In this document: piece after piece, positions 30,011 through 38,616 of the stretch
Numbering within the stretch: position 1 is the stretch's first letter
Layout of the letters: the number at the start of each line of letters is the position of its first letter
Source of the DNA: CAWAYH01 sp963786195
GTDB lineage: Bacteria; Acidobacteriota; Vicinamibacteria; Vicinamibacterales; 2-12-FULL-66-21
DNA: 64,000 nt
Reading direction: 5' to 3'
Assembly (NCBI GenBank): GCA_963786195.1
Contig: CAWAYH010000006.1
Location: 186,001-250,000, forward strand
Program-made: the position numbers and the translations under genes
The notes under the pieces: generated by a model
Databases searched by the model: none
Told to the model about the DNA's origin: nothing
Seen by the model: the letters and a program-made list of their open reading frames with translations, nothing else

Positions 30011-30030
30011 ATCGACCCGCGGGACATCGA

Positions 30031-30050
30031 CGCGGAACTGAAGTTCCGCG
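30031..30050. repeat. Hairpin between convergent genes
   Basis: CGCGGAACT-GA-AGTTCCGCG, a perfect 9-bp stem with a 2-base loop, fills the 40-bp gap between the PQQ-propeller stop and the convergent ADOP stop. It has no T-run, so it is either a bidirectional 3'-end stabiliser or another dispersed palindrome. Confidence 0.6.
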
Positions 30051-32703
30051 CTACTCTGAACGCAACGCCACGACCGGATCGACGCGCAACGCGCAGCGCG
30101 CGGGCAGATAACACGCCAGGAGCGCAATCCCGACGAGCAACATGCTGACGGTCGTCAGGGTGACGGCGTCGGTTGGCGTCACACCGAAGAGATATTGCGA
30201 CACGAATTTCGTCGCCGCCCAGGCGCCGAACAGGCCGAGAACCACGCCTGACGCGATCGGGGGCACGAATCCGCCGACGATCGTCTGGAGCACGCGGCGA
30301 GGGGTTGCGCCGAGCGCGACGCGGACACCGATCTCGGGCGTTCGGCGCGCGACAGCGTAAGACGTCAGCCCGAAGATCCCGACACCGGCAAGCAGCACGC
30401 CCAGGCTGCCCACGAGGGTCAGCAGCGTGGCGCGCCGCCGGCGTTCGGCCACCGAACGCGCGACGAGCGTCTCGAATGGCGTGACTCGCAGGATGAGCGG
30501 CGGCTCGGAGAGCCCCGAGATCTGCGCCCGCGCTGCGGCGGCGAGCGCGGCCGGATTCTCCGCGCGCGCGACCAGCGTCAGCTCCACCTCCTCCGTCTGG
30601 AGCCCGGACATGTAGACCTCGCTCATGATCTCCCGCTCGAGCGACTGGTGCCGGACGTCGCCGATGACGCCGATAATCTCGCACCACCCGCCCTTCTCGC
30701 CCACGTATCGCACCCGGCGGCCGAGCGGTGAGCCGTCCGGCCACTGTTTCGCCAGGCTCTGGTTGACGACCGCAACGCAGGGCGCCCCCTCGCGATCGGC
30801 CGGCGTGAAGTCGCGTCCCATTCTGAGAGGAATCCCCATGGCCCGGAAGTAGCCCGGCAACACACTCCGTGAGCTGATCGACACACTTTTCGCATCGAGT
30901 CCCTCGAGCTCGGCGGATCGAACGCTCCACGACGAAAACGGCAGCGTATCGATCGCGCCGACCGCCGCGACCCCCGGGAGCGCGGACAGGCGCTCGATCA
31001 GCTGCGCGTAAAACGTCCGCGCGCGCTGGACCTGGCCATCGCCGTCCATGATCGGGAAGGTTTCGACGACCAGCACGCGTTGCGGATCGAATCCGGAGTC
31101 GACGGCCATCAGCCGCTGGAAGCTCCGCACCATCAGCCCCGCGCCCACCAGCAGCACGAGCGCGAGCGCGACCTCCACGACGACGAGCGTTGCGCCCGTT
31201 CGGCGGCCGAGCCCTGCGGAACGATCGCCGCCTTCCTTGACGGCCGAGACGAAGTCCACGCGGGACAGGCGGAGCGCCGGATAGAGGCCGAACAGCAAGC
31301 CCGTCAGACCGGAAAGCAAAATGGCAAAGCCGAGCACGCGCAGGTCGATCGACGGACGCATCGCGCTTGGGACGGTGACCGGCAGCATGGGCACCAGCGC
31401 CCCGAGCGTCAGCCAGGCCAGCGCGATGCCGGCCCCGCCTCCAAGTGTGGCAAGCACCAGGCTCTCGGTGAGCAACTGCCGGAGGAGACGCGTGCGACCC
31501 GCACCGAGCGACGCGCGAATCGCGACTTCCCTCGTGCGACCCGCGCCGCGCGCCGCCAGCAGCCCCGCGACATTGACGCACGCGATGAGCAGAATGCACC
31601 CGACGGCGCCCAGGAGAACGAGGAGCATCTGACGGCTGGACGTGACCGTCCACTCGCGCAGCGACGTGGACATCGACGCCTATGTCTTTGTCGAGCGTGC
31701 CACCCTCGATGAGGGCACGGACGACGGATTCCATGTTCCGTTGAGCGTCGATCACCGTGACGTCAGGCTTCAAACGCGCGAGGAGGTTACCGCCCCAGCC
31801 GTGCCGACTCATCATGATCCCTGTCGGCTTCAGAGGGATCCAGAAGTCGGTCGTGGGCGCGTACGGGAACTCGGCCGGCAGCACGCCGACAATGGTCCGC
31901 GACCCCTCGTGGATGCGGATGCTGCTGCCAATCACCGCCGGGTTGCCACCGAAACGGCGCTGCCAGCCTCCGTGGCTGATCACGGCGACGGGTTCGTTGG
32001 CGTCTTCGTCGGCGAAGCCCCGGCCGATAGCAGGCGCTGCGTCAAACAGGCCGAAGAACTCCGGCGTGACCGCAATCGCGGTCACGCGTTCGAGCGGAGA
32101 CGAGTCGAGCAGCGTCAGCTGGGACGTGCGCCACAGCGCCATCCTGTCGAATACCTGATTGCGGCGCTGCCACTCGACGAATGTCGTGAGCGACGGCGTC
32201 AGCCGCGCGATCCGGTCGACGCTCTGCCGCTCGCTCGTCTCGGTTTCGAATACGCGCACCAGTCGACCCGTCGGGTCATAGGCCAGCGGGCGGAACAGCA
32301 TCGCGTCGATCGTGCTGAAGATGGCGGTCGTCGCGCCGATTCCGAGCGCCAGCGTCAGCACTGCGACCGTGGTGAACGAGCGATTGAGCCGTAGGGTGCG
32401 TAACGCGTACACCACGTCCTGCCGGAGGCCCGTCAGCAGCGGCGGCCGCCGCGGGTCACCGGCCACGGGACGCTCGGAGGCGCGCTGCTCGATCGCCTGC
32501 AGCTCGCGCCGCATGAACGCGTCCTCCTTCAACTCCTCCAGCGTGCGCTGCCGGGCATCGTCTGGCTCGACACCCGCGGCGCGCAGCTCGGCGTATCGGT
32601 CGTCGAGGTGCTGTGCGAGTTCGCGAGCAATCTCGGCTTCGCGGGCGGGGTCCAGATCTACTTGCGCGAGGCGGCGGGCGATCTCGTCGTTCCAGTTGGG
32701 CAT
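30051..32703 (-). pseudogene. ADOP-type ABC permease with prefix domain, one frameshift
   Basis: From ATG 32703 the N-terminal prefix ('EIARELAQHLDDRYAELRAA') resembles the cytoplasmic domain shared by ADOP proteins. The first FtsX half starts 'VVYALRTLRLNRSFTTVAVL' and has its periplasmic core to about 31690. A single-base shift near 31670 leads into the second frame, beginning in the membrane bundle 'LLVLLGAVGCILLIACVNVA' and running through a complete second half to 'LRVDPVVALRSE'. About 880 aa once joined. A PadR gene lies just upstream in the same direction, giving the usual PadR-ADOP pair. Transport substrate unknown; no ATPase gene is nearby. Confidence 0.85.
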
Positions 32704-32718
32704 GATCCGCGCTCTTCT

Positions 32719-32772
32719 GTAGTGTCCGGCTTCAGCCGGACGCGGAAGTCCGCCTGAAGGCGGACGCTACAC
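32719..32772. repeat. Palindromic repeat family B, copy 4
   Basis: The complete double-hairpin (GTCCGGCTTCAGCCGGAC then GTCCGCCTGAAGGCGGAC) with GTAGT and GCTAC flanks sits between the PadR stop and the ADOP start. The PadR TAG stop codon lies within its edge. Confidence 0.85.
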
Positions 32773-33099
32773 TTGCTCCAGGCCGGCCACGCGGTTGATC
32801 GCGGCGACGAACGCGCGCCAGCCGCTCCGCTGCTCGGCGAGCATCTTCCGGCCGTCGGACGTGAGCCGGTAGTAGCGCCGGCGGCGCTGACCGGCCTTCT
32901 CCATCCACCGCCCCTCGAGCCACCCGCGCTTCTCGAGCCGATACAGGAGCGGATAGAGCGCGGCGGCGCTGAAGCGCAGCGTGCCTCCGGACCGCGACTC
33001 GATCAGCTTGCCGATGTCGTACCCGTGGCGGGGACGCGCCTCCACGAGGGACAGAATGAGCAGCTCGGCGCTCCCTTTCTTCAATTCCCGGTCGCGCAT
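32767..33099 (-). CDS. PadR-family transcriptional regulator
   Basis: 110 aa from ATG 33099 ('MRDRELKKGSAELLILSLVE'). The winged helix reads 'PRHGYDIGKLIESRSGGTLR' and 'AALYPLLYRLEKRGWLEGRW', with the family's 'RRRRYYRLTSDGRKML' wing. It is the standard partner of ADOP permeases and probably represses the downstream gene until an inducer binds. The frame can be extended to 33120, but the family N-terminus begins at the internal Met. A stretch of AT-rich DNA at 33120-33145 upstream could hold its promoter. Confidence 0.88.
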   Translation of the reverse strand: MRDRELKKGSAELLILSLVEARPRHGYDIGKLIESRSGGTLRFSAAALYPLLYRLEKRGWLEGRWMEKAGQRRRRYYRLTSDGRKMLAEQRSGWRAFVAAINRVAGLEQV

Positions 33100-33157
33100 C
33101 CGGGCTCGCATAACTCGCATAGCGATATATTAGATACCGATAGCTGAAAGTCAAGCA

Positions 33158-33234
33158 TGGGGTCAGATCTTGTTTTTCAACATCAGACGGCTTACAACAG
33201 GCCCGAGAATGTTGAAATACCAGATCTGACCCCA
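33158..33234. repeat. Palindromic repeat family A, copy 2 (complete)
   Basis: The left arm TGGGGTCAGATCTTGTTTTT plus CAACAT (33158-33183) and the right arm ATGTTGAAATACCAGATCTG plus ACCCCA (33209-33234) are inverse complements with three mismatches around a 25-bp loop. It stops 3 bp before the SGNH-hydrolase ATG and likely shapes that gene's 5' leader. Confidence 0.85.
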
Positions 33235-33237
33235 CAC

Positions 33238-33984
33238 ATGGCCCGCTGGATCGTCATCGCTGTCGCTGTGCTCGCCGTGCCCACCCTCGCCGCCCGTCAA
33301 CCGGACGTCATGAAGGTCCTGTTCATCGGCAACAGCCTGACCGCCGCCAACAGCATGCCCTCGATGGTGCAGGGACTGGCGCGCGCCGCCGGAGGCGCGC
33401 CGGTGGCCGCCACGACGCTGACCGTCAACAACTTCAGCCTGGAAGACCACTGGAACGGAAGCGACGCGCGCAAGATGATCGCGCGCGGCGGCTGGTCGGT
33501 GATCGTGCTGCAGCAGGGACCGTCGGCGCTCCCCGGCTCACGCGTGCTCCTGCGCGACTACACGAAACGCTTCGATCGCGAGGTCAAGAAGATCGGCGCG
33601 AAGACCGCCCTCTACATGGTCTGGCCGTCGAAGACGCGCTTCGGCGATTTCGACGACGTCAGCAGGTCGTACGCCTTCGCGGCGGCGGATGTGGGCGGCC
33701 TGCTGCTGCCCGCGGGTGACGCGTGGCGGGCAGCCTGGCGTCGTGATGCCGCCCTGCCGTTGTACGCGGGGGACGATTTTCACCCGAGCGTGATGGGTTC
33801 CTACCTCGCCGCGCTGGTGATCTATCAGGGATTGAGCGGGCGATCGGCAGTCGGTCTGCCAAGCCCGGAAGAAGTGGGGCCGGCCGCTCGTCGAATCCTG
33901 CAGGACTCGGCCAGCGAAGCTGGGGCAGCGCCCCGCGGCGGACTCTTCAGTGCTCTGCGAGGGGAATTCGCCGGCCTTCGATGA
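33238..33984 (+). CDS. Exported SGNH/GDSL-type hydrolase
   Basis: 248 aa from ATG 33238, chosen over the in-frame ATG 33157 because the latter lies in repeat DNA. A signal peptide ('IVIAVAVLAVPTLAARQ') is followed by the block-I motif 'VLFIGNSLTAANSMP' with the catalytic Ser, 'VIVLQQGPSALP', and the C-terminal 'GDDFHPSVMGSYLAALVIY' with the Asp-x-x-His pair. This is the SGNH esterase/lipase fold; the ester or deacetylation substrate is unknown. The 3' end overlaps the convergent BNR lipoprotein gene by 38 bp. Confidence 0.82.
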   Translation: MARWIVIAVAVLAVPTLAARQPDVMKVLFIGNSLTAANSMPSMVQGLARAAGGAPVAATTLTVNNFSLEDHWNGSDARKMIARGGWSVIVLQQGPSALPGSRVLLRDYTKRFDREVKKIGAKTALYMVWPSKTRFGDFDDVSRSYAFAAADVGGLLLPAGDAWRAAWRRDAALPLYAGDDFHPSVMGSYLAALVIYQGLSGRSAVGLPSPEEVGPAARRILQDSASEAGAAPRGGLFSALRGEFAGLR

Positions 33985-35266
33985 CCGACCCGCCGTCCGC
34001 CTTCTGACTGGACCACACCAGGATCCAGTGCCCCTGGACGGCCGCCACCGCCGGGTAGCTGACGCCCGCCCCTTCGAAGTACTGCGGCGTCCCCGCGTTG
34101 CCGCCCGAGACGGCCCGCAGCACGATCCGCCGCGTGTTGTTCGCGCGCTCGTCCCAGACGACTGCGGCCGTGCCGTGATCGTCCGCGGCGAGCTGCGGAT
34201 GCGCGGGATCGGAATCGCCGCTGTCCACGCGCAGCCGAGGCGTCACGGTTTCGCCTGCGAGCGACGCGTAGAAAATGCCCTTTCGCGGCGTTTCTCCCGC
34301 CACGAGCGTCGGCCAGACGACGTGAATGCCCCCGTGAGCGTCAGCGGCCAGCGCCGGACCGTCGTCAGGGCATCCCTCGATGCGCCAGCCGTCTTCGCTG
34401 AGACGGACGGGCGCACCGAACGTGCGTCCCCGATCGGCCGATCGCGCGAACGCGATGTCCCGGAGGTTGCCCGGATAGATGTGACGCCACGCGGCGTACA
34501 CGGTGTCGCCCGATGCGACGATCGCGGTCTTGCAGCAGAAACAGACGTTGCTCGCGAGTGGGGACTCACGCGGAGCATCGCCGGTACCGAAGGACGCGTA
34601 ATAGACGTCCTGTCGCGGCGAGCGATCGGGCATGTTCCCAGAGCCACCGGTGTGCTTGTGTTCCGCTGGCGGCGACTTCTGGCTTCCGTGGCTGGTGTGG
34701 TTCGATGCCGGCGCGCGCGCGTCCGCGTTGCGCCCGTCGAGCCAGACCGCATGAACGGCGCCGTCGTAGGTGACCGTCGCCGCCTCCCAGCCGCGCGCGC
34801 CGGTGAGCGTCGCACCGGCGATGGACACGGCCGGTCCGAACGACCGGCCGCCGTCGGTCGACTTCGCGTACCGAATCACCGAGTGACCGTCGCGTTTCGA
34901 CGGCCAGACGACGTGAATCGCGTCGGCGCCGATGGCCACACGCGGCGCCTGCTCGCCTGACGCGCGTCCATCCCCTTCGATGTCGTTGACGCGTACCGGT
35001 GCACTGAAATGTGCGCCGGCGTCAGTGCTGACGCTCAGGAACACATCCTGCTGCGACTCGGCGGACGCCCTCCAGACGACGGCAACCGTGGTGCCCCTGA
35101 CGGTGACGGAGGGTGAATCGCTCGCGCGACCCTCGACCGAAAACGAGAGGGACGTGACGGGATCGGTTGGCTTGCCTGAAGTGGGTGGACCCTCACGGTC
35201 CGTGTGGCACGCGCACAACGCCAGGGTGAGGGCGACAGCGGGGTAGGTGGCAAATCTTGGATGCAT
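33947..35266 (-). CDS. BNR-repeat lipoprotein (sialidase-like propeller)
   Basis: Intact 439 aa. Lipoprotein signal 'AVALTLALCACHTDREG' with Cys near residue 18-20. Several Asp-box-like repeats (S-x-D-x-G-x-x-F/W) are visible: 'SVSTDAGAHFSAPVRV', 'AKSTDGGRSFGPAVSI', 'ARSADRGRTFGAPVRL', indicating a BNR six-bladed propeller as in sialidases and glycosidase accessory proteins. Catalytic arginine triad residues cannot be confirmed, so enzymatic activity is uncertain. A Cys pair 'VCFCCKTAIV' is unusual. The start codon overlaps the TonB receptor stop as TAATG, so the two are translated together: the lipoprotein may be the surface partner of that receptor. Confidence 0.78.
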   Translation of the reverse strand: MHPRFATYPAVALTLALCACHTDREGPPTSGKPTDPVTSLSFSVEGRASDSPSVTVRGTTVAVVWRASAESQQDVFLSVSTDAGAHFSAPVRVNDIEGDGRASGEQAPRVAIGADAIHVVWPSKRDGHSVIRYAKSTDGGRSFGPAVSIAGATLTGARGWEAATVTYDGAVHAVWLDGRNADARAPASNHTSHGSQKSPPAEHKHTGGSGNMPDRSPRQDVYYASFGTGDAPRESPLASNVCFCCKTAIVASGDTVYAAWRHIYPGNLRDIAFARSADRGRTFGAPVRLSEDGWRIEGCPDDGPALAADAHGGIHVVWPTLVAGETPRKGIFYASLAGETVTPRLRVDSGDSDPAHPQLAADDHGTAAVVWDERANNTRRIVLRAVSGGNAGTPQYFEGAGVSYPAVAAVQGHWILVWSSQKADGGSVIEGRRIPLAEH

Positions 35267-38079
35267 TAGAAACTGACCCGGAACCCGAACTGGATCTGCC
35301 GCGGATCGCCGGCGGCCTGCGGGGTTCCGAACGCCGGCACCGGTTCCACACCCGGGCCGTACGTGTTGTTCGGTAACTGAAAGTTCGTGTGGTTCAGCAC
35401 GTTGAATGCCTCGACCAGCATTTCGATCTTCCAGCGATCGAGCGTGAGCGCGCGTGATAATCGCAAATCGACCGTCGTCGAGTCAAAGCCTCTGAAGCTG
35501 TTGCGCCCCATCCCCGCCGGACGATCGTTCACGTTCGTGTCGTTGTTCCGGTCCGTGCCGGTCACGGGGTTGAACGGCAGTGCGGAGGTGTACCAGAAGA
35601 TCCAGGCGAACTGCCATCTCGCGAGCCAGGGGTTGCCCGCCGTCGACAACGCCGTGCCGCTGAGCGTCAGACGGTGCCGCTGATCGTTGTCGGAGGGTCC
35701 CCAGTCCGCGCGCACGTCATTGGCGTTCTGCGGCTGCGAAAAGAAGAAGTTCCCGGCGTCGTCATAGCCTCGCGAAAGCGTGTAGGCGACGCGCGCGTCG
35801 AGCCAGGAGGATCGGCTCGCGCGCAGCGAGATCGTCAACCCGTCGTACGCGGAGCGGCCGATGCTTTCGAACCGTCCGACGTTCGCGTAGCGGGGATCCG
35901 GCCGGCCCAGGTTCGGAATGCCCTGCGCCGCGGCGTCTGCCGCAGACAGCGTCGGTGCGTTGACGTTGCGCGACATGATCAGCGCGCGGCCCGTCAGATG
36001 CTGATAGCCGATGGCCAGCGTCGTCTGACGCCAGAAGCCGCGCTCGACCTGCACGGCGAGCTGCCGGCCCACGGACGCATCGATGCTGGGATCGATCGTC
36101 GTGACGGCCGTGAGCAATTCGTCGGGAAACGCGGGCAGCACGTTCGGAAACACCGGCGCCCCCGGCTGACCGAACGACAGCACGGCGACCTTGTACTGCT
36201 CTCCATCGCGCTGCAGGGCGTTCGACGTCGCGCGGAGTGGAATGCGATCGTAGTACAGCCCGCCGCTCGCCCGCACAACCGTCCGTCGATCGCCCGGCGC
36301 CCATGCCACACCGATTCTCGGCGAGAGGTTGTCGTAGTCGGCTTCGATAGGGTCGGGGAGCCACTGGAGGTCGTAGCGAAGGCCGAAATTGAACGTGAGC
36401 GAATCGTTCGCGCGCCACTCGTCCTGCAGGAACAGCCCGAGATTCGGATTGGACTGGAACTGGCTCGGGACGCCGAACGCCTGCTGGAACTGTGTGTAGC
36501 GGCCCGCGAGGAAGGTTGCGAGCGATGAGAACGTGTACGTCCCCTGTGTGGCGCCGGGGAACAGGATGTCGACCCGGTTGTACAGGAAGTCGACGCCAGC
36601 TTTGACCAGGTGCGCAGAACGATAGAGCGACATCGACGCCGCCCCTTCGTACAGATCGCCGTCGCGACCCGTCGGAGACGTAGTCGATGTGCCGAAATTG
36701 GCGACGCCGGAGATGCCGACCGGAGGCCCGATCGGATCGTTCGGCGGAGCGCTCAGCCGGCTTCGCGTCGCCTGGGCGCGGAACTCGTAGACTCTGGCAG
36801 ACGAGGGGGTCGCGACGAACGACACCGCAATTGTCTGATCCCGATTGTCGAGCGCCGTTCCGCGGCTCACCGCGCTGAGCCCTCCGACGCTGCGGGCGTT
36901 TTCGCTCTGCACGTCGTACAGGCTGTAACGCAGATTCGCTCGCGCGCCGTCCGCCTTCTGGTGATCCATCCTGACGAACACGTTCGCCGTGTCGTATCCC
37001 GTCGGGAACGCACCGGTCGCGATCAACGGACCGGGGTAATTCGTCGCGGTCAGCCGCGCGTTGATCGCGGCGACGTTGGGATCCAGGATCGTGATGGCTC
37101 CAGTGCGGTCGTTGAACGTCCATTCCGCGTTGCCGAAAACGAACAGGCGCTCACGGCGAAGGGGACCGCCGAGCGTTCCGCCCATCTGCTGCTGACTGAG
37201 GGGGTCCTCGCGTGTCAGCAACGGGTTCCGCGCGTCGAGCCCATCGTCTCTGAAGAAGCCGTAGCCGGCTCCACGCCACGCGGATGTTCCCGACTGCGTC
37301 ACGATGTTCACGACGCCGCTGGACGCACGGCCGAATTCCGCGACGCCGCCGCCCGTCACCACCTGGAATTCGCGGATGACTTCCTGACCGAAGAAGGCGC
37401 CCGACAACCCCGCGGCGTCATCGTTGGCCGACAGGCCGTCGACGATGAAGCTGTTGTTGAGGTTACGCTGACTCGACACCGAGATGCCCGTGCCGGGCAC
37501 GGCGGACGTCTCCGCAAAACGCTGCGCGGCGCCGGTGTTGGTGCGCGATACGCCGGTCGTCAGCAGCGCGAGGTCGAGGTAGTTCCGGCCGTTCAGCGGC
37601 AGCGCCTGGACCTCGCGCGGCGTCACCGTCTCGGCGGCTTGCGCACGAGCGAGATCGACGACTGCCCGATCGCCGACGACGCTGACCGACTCTTCGAGCG
37701 ACGCGACCCGCAGCGTCAGCGGCACGTCCGCGGACTCGCCCACCGCCAGCACGACGTCACGCGTCGCGGACGCAAAGCCCGGCGACGATGCCGTGACGCG
37801 ATACCGGCCCGGCGGGATCGAGAGCAGGCGGTACCGGCCGTCGCTGTCCGCGGCGGTCGTGAGTTGCCGGCCCGTCTCGGTGTTGGCGACGCTGATGGCG
37901 GCACCCCCGATCGACGCGCCGCTCGCGTCGAGGACCCGACCGGTGATGCCGGCAGCCGTCGCGCTCGTCTGCGCAGCCGCCGTCGTCGCGAGCGCGGTGA
38001 CCAGGACAAGGGGTGCCAGCCACCTTTTCCTGAAAAGGTGCCAGGCACCTCCGCAATAACGGATGCGTACGGATTCCAT
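35266..38079 (-). CDS. TonB-dependent receptor with carboxypeptidase-like N-terminal domain
   Basis: Intact 937 aa. After a signal ('WLAPLVLVTALATTAAA|Q') comes a carboxypeptidase-regulatory-like fold ('ITGRVLDASGASIGGAAISV', 'YRLLSIPPGRYRVTASSPGF'), a plug ('LPLNGRNYLDLALLTTGVSR', 'FIVDGLSANDDAAG', 'VAEFGRASSGVVNIVTQSGT') and a barrel with 'LFLQDEWRANDSLTFNFGLR' and terminal 'QIQFGFRVSF'. This architecture is typical of acidobacterial nutrient receptors of the OAR type. The first 20 or so residues ('YCGGAWHLFRKRW' part) are encoded by a hairpin repeat (38012-38049), so the native start could be downstream. Coupled to the BNR lipoprotein by TAATG. Confidence 0.88.
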   Translation of the reverse strand: MESVRIRYCGGAWHLFRKRWLAPLVLVTALATTAAAQTSATAAGITGRVLDASGASIGGAAISVANTETGRQLTTAADSDGRYRLLSIPPGRYRVTASSPGFASATRDVVLAVGESADVPLTLRVASLEESVSVVGDRAVVDLARAQAAETVTPREVQALPLNGRNYLDLALLTTGVSRTNTGAAQRFAETSAVPGTGISVSSQRNLNNSFIVDGLSANDDAAGLSGAFFGQEVIREFQVVTGGGVAEFGRASSGVVNIVTQSGTSAWRGAGYGFFRDDGLDARNPLLTREDPLSQQQMGGTLGGPLRRERLFVFGNAEWTFNDRTGAITILDPNVAAINARLTATNYPGPLIATGAFPTGYDTANVFVRMDHQKADGARANLRYSLYDVQSENARSVGGLSAVSRGTALDNRDQTIAVSFVATPSSARVYEFRAQATRSRLSAPPNDPIGPPVGISGVANFGTSTTSPTGRDGDLYEGAASMSLYRSAHLVKAGVDFLYNRVDILFPGATQGTYTFSSLATFLAGRYTQFQQAFGVPSQFQSNPNLGLFLQDEWRANDSLTFNFGLRYDLQWLPDPIEADYDNLSPRIGVAWAPGDRRTVVRASGGLYYDRIPLRATSNALQRDGEQYKVAVLSFGQPGAPVFPNVLPAFPDELLTAVTTIDPSIDASVGRQLAVQVERGFWRQTTLAIGYQHLTGRALIMSRNVNAPTLSAADAAAQGIPNLGRPDPRYANVGRFESIGRSAYDGLTISLRASRSSWLDARVAYTLSRGYDDAGNFFFSQPQNANDVRADWGPSDNDQRHRLTLSGTALSTAGNPWLARWQFAWIFWYTSALPFNPVTGTDRNNDTNVNDRPAGMGRNSFRGFDSTTVDLRLSRALTLDRWKIEMLVEAFNVLNHTNFQLPNNTYGPGVEPVPAFGTPQAAGDPRQIQFGFRVSF
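38012..38049. repeat. GGTGCC-type hairpin repeat
   Basis: CACCTTTTC-CT-GAAAAGGTG is a perfect 9-bp stem, flanked by GGTGCC and GGCACC, which form a second inverted pair. This GGTGCC...AAAAGGTGCC pattern is a dispersed palindrome I have seen in other bacterial genomes. Here it encodes residues 10-22 of the TonB receptor ORF. Confidence 0.7.
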
Positions 38080-38130
38080 GGACCATCCCCCAAAAGTGCA
38101 AGTTTCGACGTACCAGGGCCTGACCGAGGG

Positions 38131-38523
38131 TCAGGATCGAGGGGGAGGACCTAAGGGGACGATGGGAACGAGAGGCGACGAGAGGTGGTTGCCCGAGGGC
38201 GTCGCTTCCGAACCGTCAGGAGCCGCAAGCTGACTGACCGGGGGAACCTCGCCGCCGATCGTCAGGGCGAGGATCATGTGATGAAGATCGCTGGGCGCCT
38301 GCGCGTGACAGTTGGCATCACCGCGCTGCTCGACGGAGCGCGTCGAGCCGTGCATCGGGCACTGCCCTTTCGCATGCGCGCCAACCGGGCAGCAGTCCGG
38401 CTTTGCGTTTGCTGCCGCCGGCGTCCGGCAGCACAGGGCAGCCGGAACGAGCAGCACCATCGCGAGGTGGCAAATCACCACGCCAAGGCCAAGCGACGCG
38501 AGGTGCCGGCGGACAGAGCTCAT
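38131..38523 (-). CDS. Small cysteine-rich exported protein of unknown function
   Basis: 130 aa from ATG 38523. A hydrophobic N-terminal helix ('LGLGVVICHLAMVLLVPAAL') is followed by a Cys/His cluster, 'CCRTPAAANAKPDCCPVGAH' and 'AKGQCPMHGS'. 'CPMH' resembles the metal-binding motif of copper ATPases, one of which lies 2 kb away, so a metal-related role is possible but unproven. The rest is proline-rich and low complexity. The frame is longer upstream (to 38712), but that part reads through the promoter of the divergent transglycosylase gene. I do not recognise a family. Confidence 0.55.
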   Translation of the reverse strand: MSSVRRHLASLGLGVVICHLAMVLLVPAALCCRTPAAANAKPDCCPVGAHAKGQCPMHGSTRSVEQRGDANCHAQAPSDLHHMILALTIGGEVPPVSQLAAPDGSEATPSGNHLSSPLVPIVPLGPPPRS

Positions 38524-38616
38524 CGGCGATGCAGACGCCAGTATACGACGCCGGTGGCCGATTCCGGGAATCGCAATGGTCGTGCTGGCGCTCTCGGGAT
38601 AATATTGCCCACGACT

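Noticed and set aside
33157..33237. In-frame ATG at 33157 as the start of the SGNH hydrolase
   Set aside because: Residues before 33238 are encoded by repeat family A; the signal peptide begins right after ATG 33238.
36610..38154. 514-residue plus-strand frame
   Set aside because: Antisense of the intact TonB receptor; no recognisable motif.
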